NCBI GenBank assembly: GCA_902798755.1
Contig: CADBYC010000037.1
Location: 1-41,321 of the forward strand
Origin: an uncultured Ruminococcus sp.
GTDB taxonomy: Bacteria; Bacillota; Clostridia; Oscillospirales; Acutalibacteraceae
DNA length: 41,321 nt
Direction of reading: 5' to 3'
The translations under genes and the position numbers were made by a program. The notes beneath the pieces were generated by a model, which saw only the letters and a program-made list of their open reading frames with translations, had not been told where the DNA came from and did not search any database. Of the stretch, positions 8,397 to 16,542 are shown piece after piece. Position 1 is the stretch's first letter. Each line of letters begins with the position of its first letter.

Positions 8397-8425
8397 ATTC
8401 TAATATAATACGCCCTGCTTGTCAA
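8397..8425 (-). promoter_or_regulatory. Promoter of rny
   Basis: On the minus strand a perfect -35 TTGACA (8420-8425), a 17-nt spacer and TAGAAT (8397-8402). Transcription would start near 8390, giving a leader of about 300 nt before the rny ATG. Confidence 0.75.
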
Positions 8426-8629
8426 GAGGAAACGCACGGAAAATGAGAAATAAGAATAATAAAACCAAACCCGTCTGTCGCGTGAGAAATGATGATGAAA
8501 CGGTTTATATTCCCTGCCATTTGTACATAACGGATAAATATTTCAAAAAACCTTGTCTATAATGACAACGCCGTTGTCACTTTTTATAAAAAATGCACTA
8601 AATATTTGGAATTTAATTTCCGTTTTTAC

Positions 8630-8658
8630 TTGAAATTGTCAAAAAGGTCTGCTATTAT
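8630..8658 (+). promoter_or_regulatory. Promoter of the glycogen operon
   Basis: TTGAAA (8630-8635), 17-nt spacer, TATTAT (8653-8658). It is followed by a leader of about 110 nt before the glgB start at 8776. Confidence 0.65.
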
Positions 8659-8775
8659 AGAGTTGTATATTTATGTACTGTTTTATATGTTTGGCGTTCT
8701 GCGGGGGGACTTTTCACGCGGGACACAACCATCTAATAAATGTACGAATTCTTTACCGTAAAGGAGAGTCAGATT

Positions 8776-10914
8776 ATGAATTATGTTTTAAACGACGAGA
8801 GATTCCCTCTTGATCTGTTCCACGGCGGCGACGCGGTACGTATTTACGATTTCCTCGGCGCTCACGACTTCTGGATGGACGGCGTACAGGGAACCATGTT
8901 CCGCGTATGGGCGCCCAACGCCCTGAGCGTTTCCGTTGTCGGCGACTTCAACGGATGGGATCAGAACGCGAACCACATGCACAAGATTTCCGAAGGCGGC
9001 GTTTGGGAGGTTTGGATCCCCAACCTCGGCGAGACCGCGATCTACAAGTACTGTGTAGAGACCCCGTGGTTTGAGAAGATCCTCAAGTCCGATCCCTTCG
9101 CGTTCCATACCCAGACCCGTCCCGACAACGCTTCCATCATCTACAACTACAACAAGTACCAGTGGAACGACGAGGCGTGGTACAAGTATAAGATGGAGCA
9201 CAATCACTTTGAGAGTCCCATCAACATCTACGAGGTTCACGCAGGCTCCTGGAGAAAGTATGCCGACGGCAATACCTTCGATTACAACAAGCTCGCTGAC
9301 GAGCTGATCCCCTATGTCAAGGAAATGGGCTACACCCACATCGAGTTCATGCCCATGACCGAGTATCCGTTCGACGGCTCCTGGGGCTATCAGGTAACAG
9401 GCTACTTTGCTCCCACCTCCCGCTACGGCTCTCCCGAAATGTTCATGCACTTTATCGACCAGTGCCATCAGGAAGGCATCGGCGTTATCCTTGACTGGGT
9501 ACCCGCTCACTTCCCCAAGGACGCTCACGGTCTGGCCCGCTTCGACGGTATCCACTGCTATGAGTATGAGGATTCCCGCAAGGGCGAGCACAAGGAATGG
9601 GGCACCTACGTATTCGACTACGCGCGCTACGAAGTTATCTCCTTCCTCGTATCCAGTGCTATGTTCTGGCTCGACAAGTATCACGTAGACGGTATCCGTG
9701 TTGACGCGGTCGCTTCCATGCTGTACCTCGACTACAACCGCCGCGACGGCGAGTGGGTAGCCAACAAGTACGGCGGTCACGAGCACCTTGAGGCGGTAGA
9801 GTTCATTCAGAGACTGAACACCGCCGTTCACCTGCATCACCCGACCGTTATGATGATCGCCGAAGAGTCCACCTCCTGGCCAATGGTATCCCGCCCCGTA
9901 TCCGACGGCGGTCTCGGCTTCGACTACAAGTGGAACATGGGCTGGATGAACGACATGCTCTCCTACATGTCCCTCGACCCGCTGTGGAGACCCTATCATC
10001 ATAACTCTATCACCTTCTCCTTCCTCTATGCGTTCTCCGAGAACTTCCTGCTGCCGATCTCTCACGACGAGGTCGTATACGGCAAGGGCTCTCTGATCAA
10101 TAAGATGCCCGGCGATTATGATATGAAGTTCGCGGGCGTACGCGTATTCATGAGCTACATGATGGCTCACCCGGGCAAGAAGCTCACCTTCATGGGCGCT
10201 GAGATCGGTCAGTTCGACGAGTGGAACTCCACCGAAGAGCTGCAGTGGGGTCTGCTGGGCTTTGAGAAGCACAAGAAGCTCAACGACTTCTTCCGCGCGC
10301 TCAACGAGTTCTATAAGGACAACACCTGCATGTATCAGGTCGACTTCACATGGGAAGGCTTCAACTGGATCCATCACGACGACTATCAGCAGAGCGTTAT
10401 CGCGTTCCGCCGTATTGACAAAGAAGGCAACAACGTCATCGTCGTCTGCAACTTCCAGCCCATGTACCGCGAGAACTACGCGATCGGCGTTCCCGACTTC
10501 GGCGTCTACGGCGAGGTATTCAACTCCGACGACGAGCAGTGGGGCGGCACCGGTAAAACGAACGGCACCGAGATCCATACCGTCGCCGAAGAGATGCACG
10601 GCTTTGATCAGGCGATCTACCTCAACCTGCCTCCGATGAGCGCTCTGTACCTCAAGCTGATGAAGAAGGAAAAGAGCCCCAAGGAGATCGCCGCGGAGGA
10701 GAAGGCTGCAAAGCGCAAGGAAGCCGCCAAGAAGGCTGCCGCTACCCGCGCCGCGAAGAAGGCCGCGAAGGCGACCGACGCGAAGAAGGCTGAAAAGCCC
10801 GCTGAGAAGAAGCCCGCCGCGAAGAAGCCCGCTGAGAAGAAGCCCGCCGCGAAGAAGCCCGCCGCGAAGAACGCTCCGGCTAAGAAAGCTCCCGCAAAAA
10901 AAGAAAGAAGATAA
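8776..10914 (+). CDS. glgB: 1,4-alpha-glucan branching enzyme with histone-H1-like C-terminal tail
   Basis: 712 residues from the ATG at 8776, which has AAAGGAG just upstream; an ATG at 8740 lacks a comparable SD. An N-terminal CBM48 (FRVWAPNALSVSVVGDFNGWD) precedes a GH13_9 barrel with the catalytic Asp in GIRVDAVASM (D310), the acid Glu in IAEEST (E363) and LPISHDEVV (D431). It makes alpha-1,6 branches in glycogen in the cytosol. The family core ends near residue 630 (PPMSALYLKLM). The remaining ~80 residues are an unusual Lys/Ala/Pro/Glu tail with units such as KPAAKKPAEKK, strongly basic and low in complexity, like histone H1 or bacterial H1-like proteins. It heads the operon glgB-glgC-glgD-glgA. 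Confidence 0.96.
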   Translation: MNYVLNDERFPLDLFHGGDAVRIYDFLGAHDFWMDGVQGTMFRVWAPNALSVSVVGDFNGWDQNANHMHKISEGGVWEVWIPNLGETAIYKYCVETPWFEKILKSDPFAFHTQTRPDNASIIYNYNKYQWNDEAWYKYKMEHNHFESPINIYEVHAGSWRKYADGNTFDYNKLADELIPYVKEMGYTHIEFMPMTEYPFDGSWGYQVTGYFAPTSRYGSPEMFMHFIDQCHQEGIGVILDWVPAHFPKDAHGLARFDGIHCYEYEDSRKGEHKEWGTYVFDYARYEVISFLVSSAMFWLDKYHVDGIRVDAVASMLYLDYNRRDGEWVANKYGGHEHLEAVEFIQRLNTAVHLHHPTVMMIAEESTSWPMVSRPVSDGGLGFDYKWNMGWMNDMLSYMSLDPLWRPYHHNSITFSFLYAFSENFLLPISHDEVVYGKGSLINKMPGDYDMKFAGVRVFMSYMMAHPGKKLTFMGAEIGQFDEWNSTEELQWGLLGFEKHKKLNDFFRALNEFYKDNTCMYQVDFTWEGFNWIHHDDYQQSVIAFRRIDKEGNNVIVVCNFQPMYRENYAIGVPDFGVYGEVFNSDDEQWGGTGKTNGTEIHTVAEEMHGFDQAIYLNLPPMSALYLKLMKKEKSPKEIAAEEKAAKRKEAAKKAAATRAAKKAAKATDAKKAEKPAEKKPAAKKPAEKKPAAKKPAAKNAPAKKAPAKKERR

Positions 10915-10930
10915 ATAATCCGGCTTGATC

Positions 10931-11007
10931 CGTCATCACAAAGTCCGTATCGGACGATGACGTTCACATTCAATAACTAACATCCGTGCCCCGATTTTTT
11001 CGGGGCA
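10931..11007 (+). other. Two hairpins in the glgB-glgC spacer
   Basis: Hairpin 1 is a nested stem: CGTCATC (10931-10937) with GATGACG (10956-10962), and GTCCG (10943-10947) with CGGAC (10951-10955). Hairpin 2 pairs TGCCCCG (10987-10993) with CGGGGCA (11001-11007). Only a distant, broken T-run follows, so they fit an RNA processing or stability element better than a full terminator (inference). Confidence 0.5.
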
Positions 11008-11032
11008 TGGGTCAGATTTTTGGAGGAAACAA

Positions 11033-12229
11033 ATGATACCTAAGAAAGAAGTAGTGGCGATGCTCTTAGCAGGCGGTCAGGGCTCACGTCTCGGCGTGCT
11101 GACCAAGAAGATCGCTAAGCCCGCTGTTCCCTTCGGAGGCAAGTACAGGATCATCGACTTCCCGCTGTCGAACTGTATCAATTCCGGCATCGAGGCTGTC
11201 GGCGTACTGACCCAGTATCAGCCGCTCGAGCTGAACGAATACGTCGGCAACGGTCAGCCGTGGGATCTTGACGGCATCCACTCCGGCGTCACCTGCTTAC
11301 AGCCTTACGAATCCAAGGAAGGCTCCGACTGGTATTCCGGCACCGCTAACGCTATTTATCAGAACATCGGCTTCGTAGACCGCTACGATCCCGACTACAT
11401 CGTCGTTCTGTCCGGCGACCACATCTACAAGATGGATTACGCCGCCATGATCGAATATCACAAAGAGAAGAACGCCGCCTGCACCATCGCCGCCATGGAC
11501 GTGCCGATGGAAGAGGCTTCGCGCTTCGGTATTCTCAATACCAACGACGACAACACCATTTACGAATTTGAAGAAAAGCCCGAGCACCCGAAGAGCACCA
11601 ACGCTTCGATGGGCATTTACGTTTTCACGTGGAAAACCGTCAGAGAGTATCTGATCAAGGACGCCGCGAACCCCGATTCTCACAACGACTTCGGCAAGGA
11701 CGTCCTGCCCCTGATGCTGAACTCCGGCGAGAAGATGGTCGCCTATCCGTTTGAGGGCTACTGGAAGGACGTCGGCACCATCGACAGCCTGTGGGAAGCG
11801 AACATGGACCTGCTCGATCCCAAGGTCACCCTCGATCTCAAGAACATCTACTCCCGCAACCCGATGATGCCCCCGCATCACATCGGACCCACCGGCGAGA
11901 TCCAGAACTCCATGGTCTCCGACGGCTGCAACATTGACGGCAAGCTCGAGTTCTCCATCATCTTCCCGGGCGTTATCATCGGCAAGGACGCTGTCATCAA
12001 CTCGTCTATCCTCTTCCCCGGCGTAGTCGTGGAGGACGGCGCTCACGTTGAATTCTCCATCATTGCGGAGAACACCGTCATCGGCAAGAACGCCAAGGTC
12101 GGCGCGGCTCCCACCGAAATGGAGAACCGTGACGACTGGGGCATCACCGTCGTCGGCAACGACCTAAAGATCGGCGAAGGCGTGACCGTCCCCTGCAAAG
12201 CAATGATCGATAAGGATATGGAGGTGTAA
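11033..12229 (+). CDS. glgC: Glucose-1-phosphate adenylyltransferase, catalytic subunit
   Basis: 398 residues. The nucleotidyltransferase start [16 protein letters not shown] contains the GGxGxRL loop, followed by [20 protein letters not shown] and [12 protein letters not shown]. The C-terminal half has left-handed beta-helix hexapeptide repeats ([26 protein letters not shown]). It makes ADP-glucose, the donor for glycogen synthase, from ATP and glucose-1-phosphate in the cytosol. The SD GGAGG is nine bases upstream. The next gene, glgD, starts two bases after its stop. In Firmicutes GlgC usually works as a heteromer with GlgD. Confidence 0.97.
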   Translation: MIPKKEVVAMLLAGGQGSRLGVLTKKIAKPAVPFGGKYRIIDFPLSNCINSGIEAVGVLTQYQPLELNEYVGNGQPWDLDGIHSGVTCLQPYESKEGSDWYSGTANAIYQNIGFVDRYDPDYIVVLSGDHIYKMDYAAMIEYHKEKNAACTIAAMDVPMEEASRFGILNTNDDNTIYEFEEKPEHPKSTNASMGIYVFTWKTVREYLIKDAANPDSHNDFGKDVLPLMLNSGEKMVAYPFEGYWKDVGTIDSLWEANMDLLDPKVTLDLKNIYSRNPMMPPHHIGPTGEIQNSMVSDGCNIDGKLEFSIIFPGVIIGKDAVINSSILFPGVVVEDGAHVEFSIIAENTVIGKNAKVGAAPTEMENRDDWGITVVGNDLKIGEGVTVPCKAMIDKDMEV

Positions 12230-12231
12230 GC

Positions 12232-13344
12232 ATGGCTAACAACAGAGTATTAGGTATGATTTTTGCGAATACTAATGAAAAGAACCTGCCCGAGTTGACC
12301 GCTTACCGTACCACCGGCTCCGTTCCTTTCGGCGGAAAATACCGTCTGATCGACTTCCCGCTTTCCAATATGTCCAACTCCGGCATCAACAACGTCGGTA
12401 TCGTCGCGAAATCGAACTTCATGTCCCTGATGGATCATGTCGGTTCGGGCTCCGCGTGGGATCTCGCCCGCCGCAGAAGCGGTCTGAGCATCCTGCCCCC
12501 TTACGGCGAGCACAGCTTCGCGTCACTGGTCGAGACCATCTTCAACCTGCACGGCTACATCGAGCACGGCGACGAGGATTATATCCTGATCTCCCCCTCC
12601 GACTGCGTTCATAACATGGATTACAGCAAGATCCTGCGCTTTGCCGAGAAGAATCATTCCGACATCACCTTCGTCTACACCAAGCGCGTCGTCAAGGAGA
12701 TCACCGACGACTTCCGCTGTCTGCTGAACGTTGACGAGAACGGCAAGGTCACGAAGATCATGGCGTCTCCCGTTGACGACAGTGTATCGAACCTCACCAT
12801 CGGCGTTATGCTGATGAAAAAGACCGTGCTCATGGCGCTGGTTCGCCAGGCGATGAGCGAGTCAAAATACAGCTTTGTCCGCGACGTTCTGCAAAAGTCG
12901 CTCGACCGCCACAGAGTCTACGCCTACGAGCTCGAGGGCTACTGCGAGATCATCGGCTCCGTCAAGGAGTACTATGACGCGAACATGAAGATCATGGATC
13001 GCGATACCCGCTACAAGCTGTTCAACTATCAGCGCCCGATCTACACCAAGGTGCGCGACGACGCTCCCTCCCGCTACGGCTTGAACTGTAACGTCAAGGA
13101 TTCGCTGATCGCTCAGGGCTGTGTGATCAACGGTATCGTCGAGAATTCCATCATCTCTAAGGGCGTTTACATCGGTCACGACGCGGTCATCAAGAACTGC
13201 ATCATCATGCAGGACTGCATCATCGGCGACAAGGCGGAGCTGACCAACTTAGTCGTAGACAAGGACGTTAACGTGTCCCGCGGCTCCAAGATCCAGGGCA
13301 CCGTCAACTATCCGATGTATATCGCAAAGCGTTCCATCGTATAA
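12232..13344 (+). CDS. glgD: GlgD, non-catalytic partner of ADP-glucose pyrophosphorylase
   Basis: 370 residues, clearly paralogous to GlgC ([34 protein letters not shown]-terminal hexapeptide helix with GVYIGHDAVIKNCIIMQDCIIG). It lacks the GGxGxRL nucleotide loop; the N-terminus reads MIFANTNEKNLPELTAYRTTG instead. DCV replaces the GDHI of GlgC. This fits the known role of GlgD as a helper subunit that raises GlgC activity in Firmicutes. Its SD (GGAGGTG) overlaps the last codons of glgC, so the two are probably translated in step. A block of dispersed repeats separates it from glgA. Confidence 0.95.
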   Translation: MANNRVLGMIFANTNEKNLPELTAYRTTGSVPFGGKYRLIDFPLSNMSNSGINNVGIVAKSNFMSLMDHVGSGSAWDLARRRSGLSILPPYGEHSFASLVETIFNLHGYIEHGDEDYILISPSDCVHNMDYSKILRFAEKNHSDITFVYTKRVVKEITDDFRCLLNVDENGKVTKIMASPVDDSVSNLTIGVMLMKKTVLMALVRQAMSESKYSFVRDVLQKSLDRHRVYAYELEGYCEIIGSVKEYYDANMKIMDRDTRYKLFNYQRPIYTKVRDDAPSRYGLNCNVKDSLIAQGCVINGIVENSIISKGVYIGHDAVIKNCIIMQDCIIGDKAELTNLVVDKDVNVSRGSKIQGTVNYPMYIAKRSIV

Positions 13345-13351
13345 AAGAATT

Positions 13352-13529
13352 GTCATTGCGAGGCTCTCAAAGAGCCGTGGCAATCTCAACCTTATATTAT
13401 TTGTCATTCTGAGGGGCTCCAAGCCCCGTGGGAATCCCACAAAGAGGAGAAGAAATCCTCTGAAAACGGTATTAATAACAAGGGGATTGCCACAGCCCGA
13501 AACACACGTGTTTCGAGCTTCGCAATGAC
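13352..13529. repeat. Three GTCATTGCGA-type repeats between glgD and glgA
   Basis: Copy 1 (13352-13387): palindrome GGCTCTCAAAGAGCC. Copy 2 (13403-13448): variant arms GTCATTCTGA and GTGGGAATCCC with ACAAAGAGG. Copy 3 (13485-13529), reverse orientation: a long palindrome around ACACGTGT. The units share outer arms but differ in the central palindrome. Confidence 0.85.
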
Positions 13530-13564
13530 AAAAGAATAGTATCAATTCAGGAGGTATATAGATT

Positions 13565-14955
13565 ATGAAAATACTTTACTGCGCAAGTGAAGCCAATCCC
13601 TTTGCGGGCAGCGGCGGTCTCGCCGACGTGGCAGGTTCTCTGCCCCATACCGTGTGCCGCAAGGGTCATGACTGCCGCATCGTCATGCCGCTGTACGGCA
13701 CCATTCCCTATGAGCTCAAGTGCCAGATGAATTTCATCACCAACTTCACCGTTCCGGTCGCGTGGCGTCACCAGTACTGCGGTCTGTTCTGGGCAAGATG
13801 GAATGACTGCACCTACTACTTCATCGACAACGAGTATTACTTCAAGAGAGATAAGCTGTACGGCTTCTATGATGACGCTGAGCGCTTTGCTTTCTTCTCC
13901 CGCGCGATCCTCGAGATGCTCCCCTACATCGACTTCCATCCCGATCTCATTCACACCAACGACTGGCAGACGGCGCTCGTTCCCGTATACTACTACCTGT
14001 TCTATTCTAAGAACCCGTGGTATTACAACATCAAGTCCCTCTTTACCATTCACAATATCCAGTATCAGGGCAAGTACGGCTGGGAAGTCAACACCGAGTG
14101 CGTCGGTATCCCCCCCACAGAGACCAAGATCCTCGAGATGGACGGCAAGCTGAACATGATGAAGGGCGCGATCTTCTGCTCCACCCGCGTCAACACCGTC
14201 TCCCCCACCTACTGCACCACGCGCTCAACGCGAACCACTACAAGCTCTGCGGTATCTTAAACGGTATCGATCAGGCGAGCTACGACCCCGCTACCGACTA
14301 TCAGATCTACTGCAACTACACGAAGGAAGATATGAGCGGTAAGGGCGAGTGTAAGCGCAGATTGCAGGAGCGTTTAGGTCTTGAACAGAACTGGTCGATC
14401 CCGATCGTCGCCATGGTCACCCGTATGGTCGCCCACAAGGGTCTCGACCTCGTCCGCGGCGGTCTGCCGGATCTGCTGAATAACAACAACATGCAGTTCG
14501 TCATCCTCGGCTCAGGCGATGAAGAGTACGAGAACTTCTTCCGCGACATGCAGTGGTTCTATCCGGGCAGAGTCGTCACCTGCCACGGATTCGTTCCCGA
14601 GCTGGCGCGCAAGATCTATTCGGGCGCCGACATCTTCCTCATGCCCTCTAAGCAGGAGCCCTGCGGTCTGTCTCAGATGATCGCGCTGCGCTACGGTACC
14701 ATTCCGGTCGTCCGCGAGGTCGGCGGCTTGAAGGACAGCGTCTTCGACAGCGCCGACAACTACGGCAACGGCTTCACCTTCCGCAACTATGATATCGCCG
14801 ATATGTGCAACGCTGTCAAGCGCGCTCTGGCGGGTATCTATGACAACGAAGGCTGGCATCAGCTGATGTGGCGCGCGATGATGAGCGACAACAGCTGGGA
14901 GCGCTCCGCTCAGGATTATATCAACGTCTACGAAGACACCATGAATTGGCTCTGA
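13565..14955 (+). pseudogene. glgA: Glycogen synthase, frameshifted by an apparent 37-nt deletion
   Basis: GT5 glycogen synthase homologue that elongates glycogen from ADP-glucose. The first frame (13565-14260) reads normally from MKILYCASEANPFAGSGGLADV through the GT5 region to RVNTVSPTY, then turns to nonsense and stops. From about 14214 the next frame continues with HHALNANHYKLCGILNGIDQASYDP to the end at 14955, including KQEPCGLSQMIALRYG with the conserved Glu. The joined span is 1391 nt, not a multiple of three. About 12 residues that normally lie between SPTYA and the GILNGID region are missing. Restoring 37 nt would give 1428 nt (475 residues), the usual family size. So a deletion near 14209-14215 best explains it; an assembly error remains possible. 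SD AGGAGG precedes the ATG. KTGGL is replaced by GSGGL, as in some relatives. Confidence 0.85.
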
Positions 14956-15071
14956 TCCGCGGGATCTTTTGTCCGCCTTTTGAAAAGCGTGTTTTAACAA
15001 TGCTTTCATTTACGGCGTGTCAAATGTATGATGTTGACTAAATCAACCGAATAATCATTTACACTAAAAAC

Positions 15072-15100
15072 GCCGCTTCGGGAGACCGAAGCGGCTGTTT
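15072..15100. terminator. Bidirectional terminator between glgA and the HAD gene
   Basis: Perfect 10-bp stem GCCGCTTCGG (15072-15081) and CCGAAGCGGC (15086-15095) with loop GAGA, followed by TGTTTTA on the plus strand and preceded by AAAAA, which gives a U-run on the minus strand. It separates convergent genes. Confidence 0.85.
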
Positions 15101-15127
15101 TATGTTCAGCGATATTCAATTGACAAA

Positions 15128-15778
15128 TCAGGCGTTCAATTTGCTTTCCAGATACTCCTTCACTTCAAAGAGCGACGGCAGCACGACCTCCGCGAGCCCC
15201 TTAATCTCCTCATCGGGCTGCAGGATATCGGGCACCATGATCGGATGCGCTCCCGCGGCATGAGCGGCGCGGATACCGTTGTAGCTGTCCTCAATGATGT
15301 AGCAGTCCTGCGGGTCGGCATTCAACCGCTGTGCGGCAGTCAAAAAGATCTCGGGGTGAGGCTTGGAGTGGCTCACCATATCGCCGCAGACGATCTGATC
15401 GAAGTACTCCGTCAGCCCCGCGTGACCGAGCGACTTGCGCACACTGACCTCACGCGTAGAGGAAGCCAGCGCGATCCTCACGCCCTTTTCTTTAAGCCAA
15501 TCGAACAGCTCAAACACGCCGGGCTTGAGCTCATATTCGCTCTTGTTCAGCTCCTGCTGTACGTCCTCGCGGTAGGCGTAGTAGTCGAACTCATGCCCTA
15601 CGTAATTGAAAAAGATCTCTCTCGTTTTGACGCGCGTCGCGCCGATACTGTCCATGCAGGCTCGATGCACCGCGTCAACGTCGGTCAGCCCATACTTGGG
15701 CGCGAGCTTCTTATACGCGTCGATATACACGCGCTCGGAGTCAAAGATGACCCCGTCCATATCAAAGATCACAACCAT
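15128..15778 (-). CDS. HAD-superfamily hydrolase, beta-phosphoglucomutase-like
   Basis: 216 residues. HAD motif I is FDMDGVIFDSE (nucleophile Asp and the +2 Asp), motif II is ALASST, motif III Lys lies in VSHSKPHPEIF, and motif IV is YIIEDSYNGIRAA. An alpha-helical cap of the beta-phosphoglucomutase/phosphatase type sits between motifs I and II. It is cytosolic. Members act on sugar phosphates, but sequence alone does not separate phosphatase from mutase. It is convergent with glgA across a shared terminator and appears to be transcribed alone. Confidence 0.88.
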   Translation of the reverse strand: MVVIFDMDGVIFDSERVYIDAYKKLAPKYGLTDVDAVHRACMDSIGATRVKTREIFFNYVGHEFDYYAYREDVQQELNKSEYELKPGVFELFDWLKEKGVRIALASSTREVSVRKSLGHAGLTEYFDQIVCGDMVSHSKPHPEIFLTAAQRLNADPQDCYIIEDSYNGIRAAHAAGAHPIMVPDILQPDEEIKGLAEVVLPSLFEVKEYLESKLNA

Positions 15779-15845
15779 TCATACCACTTCCAAATTCAAA
15801 TTCTGTAACAGTATACCGCAAAATGAAGAATATTTCAACTTTCTA

Positions 15846-15874
15846 TTGACATTTTCTCATATTGGGAGTATGAT
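15846..15874 (+). promoter_or_regulatory. Promoter of the metal-resistance genes
   Basis: TTGACA (15846-15851), a 17-nt spacer and TATGAT (15869-15874). The predicted start point falls at the left end of the operator palindrome. Confidence 0.75.
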
Positions 15875-15880
15875 AAAGAT

Positions 15881-15906
15881 AACATATGAATAGTTGTTCA
15901 TATGTT
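15881..15906 (+). promoter_or_regulatory. Operator for the ArsR/SmtB repressor
   Basis: Perfect inverted repeat AACATATGAA-N6-TTCATATGTT directly downstream of the -10 at the expected transcription start. Its core (ATATGAA...TTCATAT) resembles known SmtB/CzrA/CadC operators, so autorepression by the next gene is the simplest reading. Confidence 0.8.
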
Positions 15907-15931
15907 CAATCGTATAATGTAACACAAATAT

Positions 15932-15974
15932 GCCTCCCTTTCCTAAGGGAGGTGGCGCAAAGCGCCGGAGGGTT
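15932..15974. repeat. CCTCCCTTT...AAGGGAGG dispersed repeat
   Basis: Palindrome CCTCCCTTTCC-TAAGGGAGG, then GGCGC-AAA-GCGCC and GGAGGGTT. It is related to the pair at 28733-28788 and 28853-28898 and lies in the leader of the arsR-type gene. Confidence 0.75.
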
Positions 15975-16013
15975 ATCTTTCCACCCGATGACGCTTGTGT
16001 ATAGGAGGCTATC

Positions 16014-16346
16014 ATGGCACACGAAGATCATCAGGATATCGTCAAAGAGATCAAAGAGAATATGCCCGACGCCGATACGCTGTTTGAATTAGCGGACTTT
16101 TTCAAGGTGTTCGGCGACTCCACCCGCATCCGCACCATGTGCGCGCTGTTTGAAAAGGAGCTGAGCGTATGCTGTATCGCGGACGTCGTCGGCATGGAGC
16201 AGAGCACCGTCTCTCACCAGCTGCGCGTACTCAGGCAGGAGAACCTCGTCAAGGTGCGCAGGGAGGGCAAGCAGAGCTACTATTCCCTCGAGGATGAACA
16301 TATCCAGAAGATATTCGAGATGGGTCTCGAGCATATCTTAGAGTAA
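16014..16346 (+). CDS. ArsR/SmtB-family metal-sensing repressor (CzrA/CadC-like)
   Basis: 110 residues with the winged-helix pattern of the family: LADFFKVFGDSTRIRTMCALFEKELSVCCIADVVGMEQSTVSHQLRVLRQENLVKVRREGKQSYYSL. The ELSVCC segment sits where CadC has its alpha-3 metal Cys residues. The C-terminal DEHIQKIFEMGLEHILE carries the D-x-H and H pattern of the alpha-5 Zn site of CzrA-type sensors. Known role: bound Zn or Cd releases the dimer from DNA. The palindrome on its own promoter and the P-type ATPase next door support control of metal efflux. SD AGGAGG is well placed. Confidence 0.9.
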   Translation: MAHEDHQDIVKEIKENMPDADTLFELADFFKVFGDSTRIRTMCALFEKELSVCCIADVVGMEQSTVSHQLRVLRQENLVKVRREGKQSYYSLEDEHIQKIFEMGLEHILE

Positions 16347-16369
16347 TCGATTCACTTTATTGTATTAGC

Positions 16370-16521
16370 GTCATTGCGAAGCCCGAAGCCTCACGTCAGG
16401 GAGGTGCCGCGGTAACGCGGCAGGCTGTGGCAATCCCCCGCTCATTAATGTCCTTTGCAGAAACAGACAACACTGTGCAATGCTTTGTGAGATTGCCAGG
16501 GGCTAAAGCCCTCGCAATGAC
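16370..16521. repeat. Two GTCATTGCGA-type repeats between repressor and ATPase
   Basis: 16370-16437 is a longer copy with an additional inserted palindrome (GCCGCGGTAACGCGGC). 16491-16521 is a reverse copy with palindrome GGGCTAAAGCCC. They fill most of the spacer, so the ATPase SD is poor and expression may depend on read-through. Confidence 0.8.
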
Positions 16522-16542
16522 AAGAAGAAAAGAAAGCGTGAT

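Noticed and set aside
8788-10599. Long open frame (603 codons) on the strand opposite glgB
   Set aside because: glgB has complete GH13 motifs in the other frame; the antisense frame shows no recognisable family and comes from the codon bias of the gene.
14200-14260. Programmed frameshift in glgA
   Set aside because: About 12 family residues are missing at the junction and there is no slippery heptamer, so a deletion fits better than recoding.
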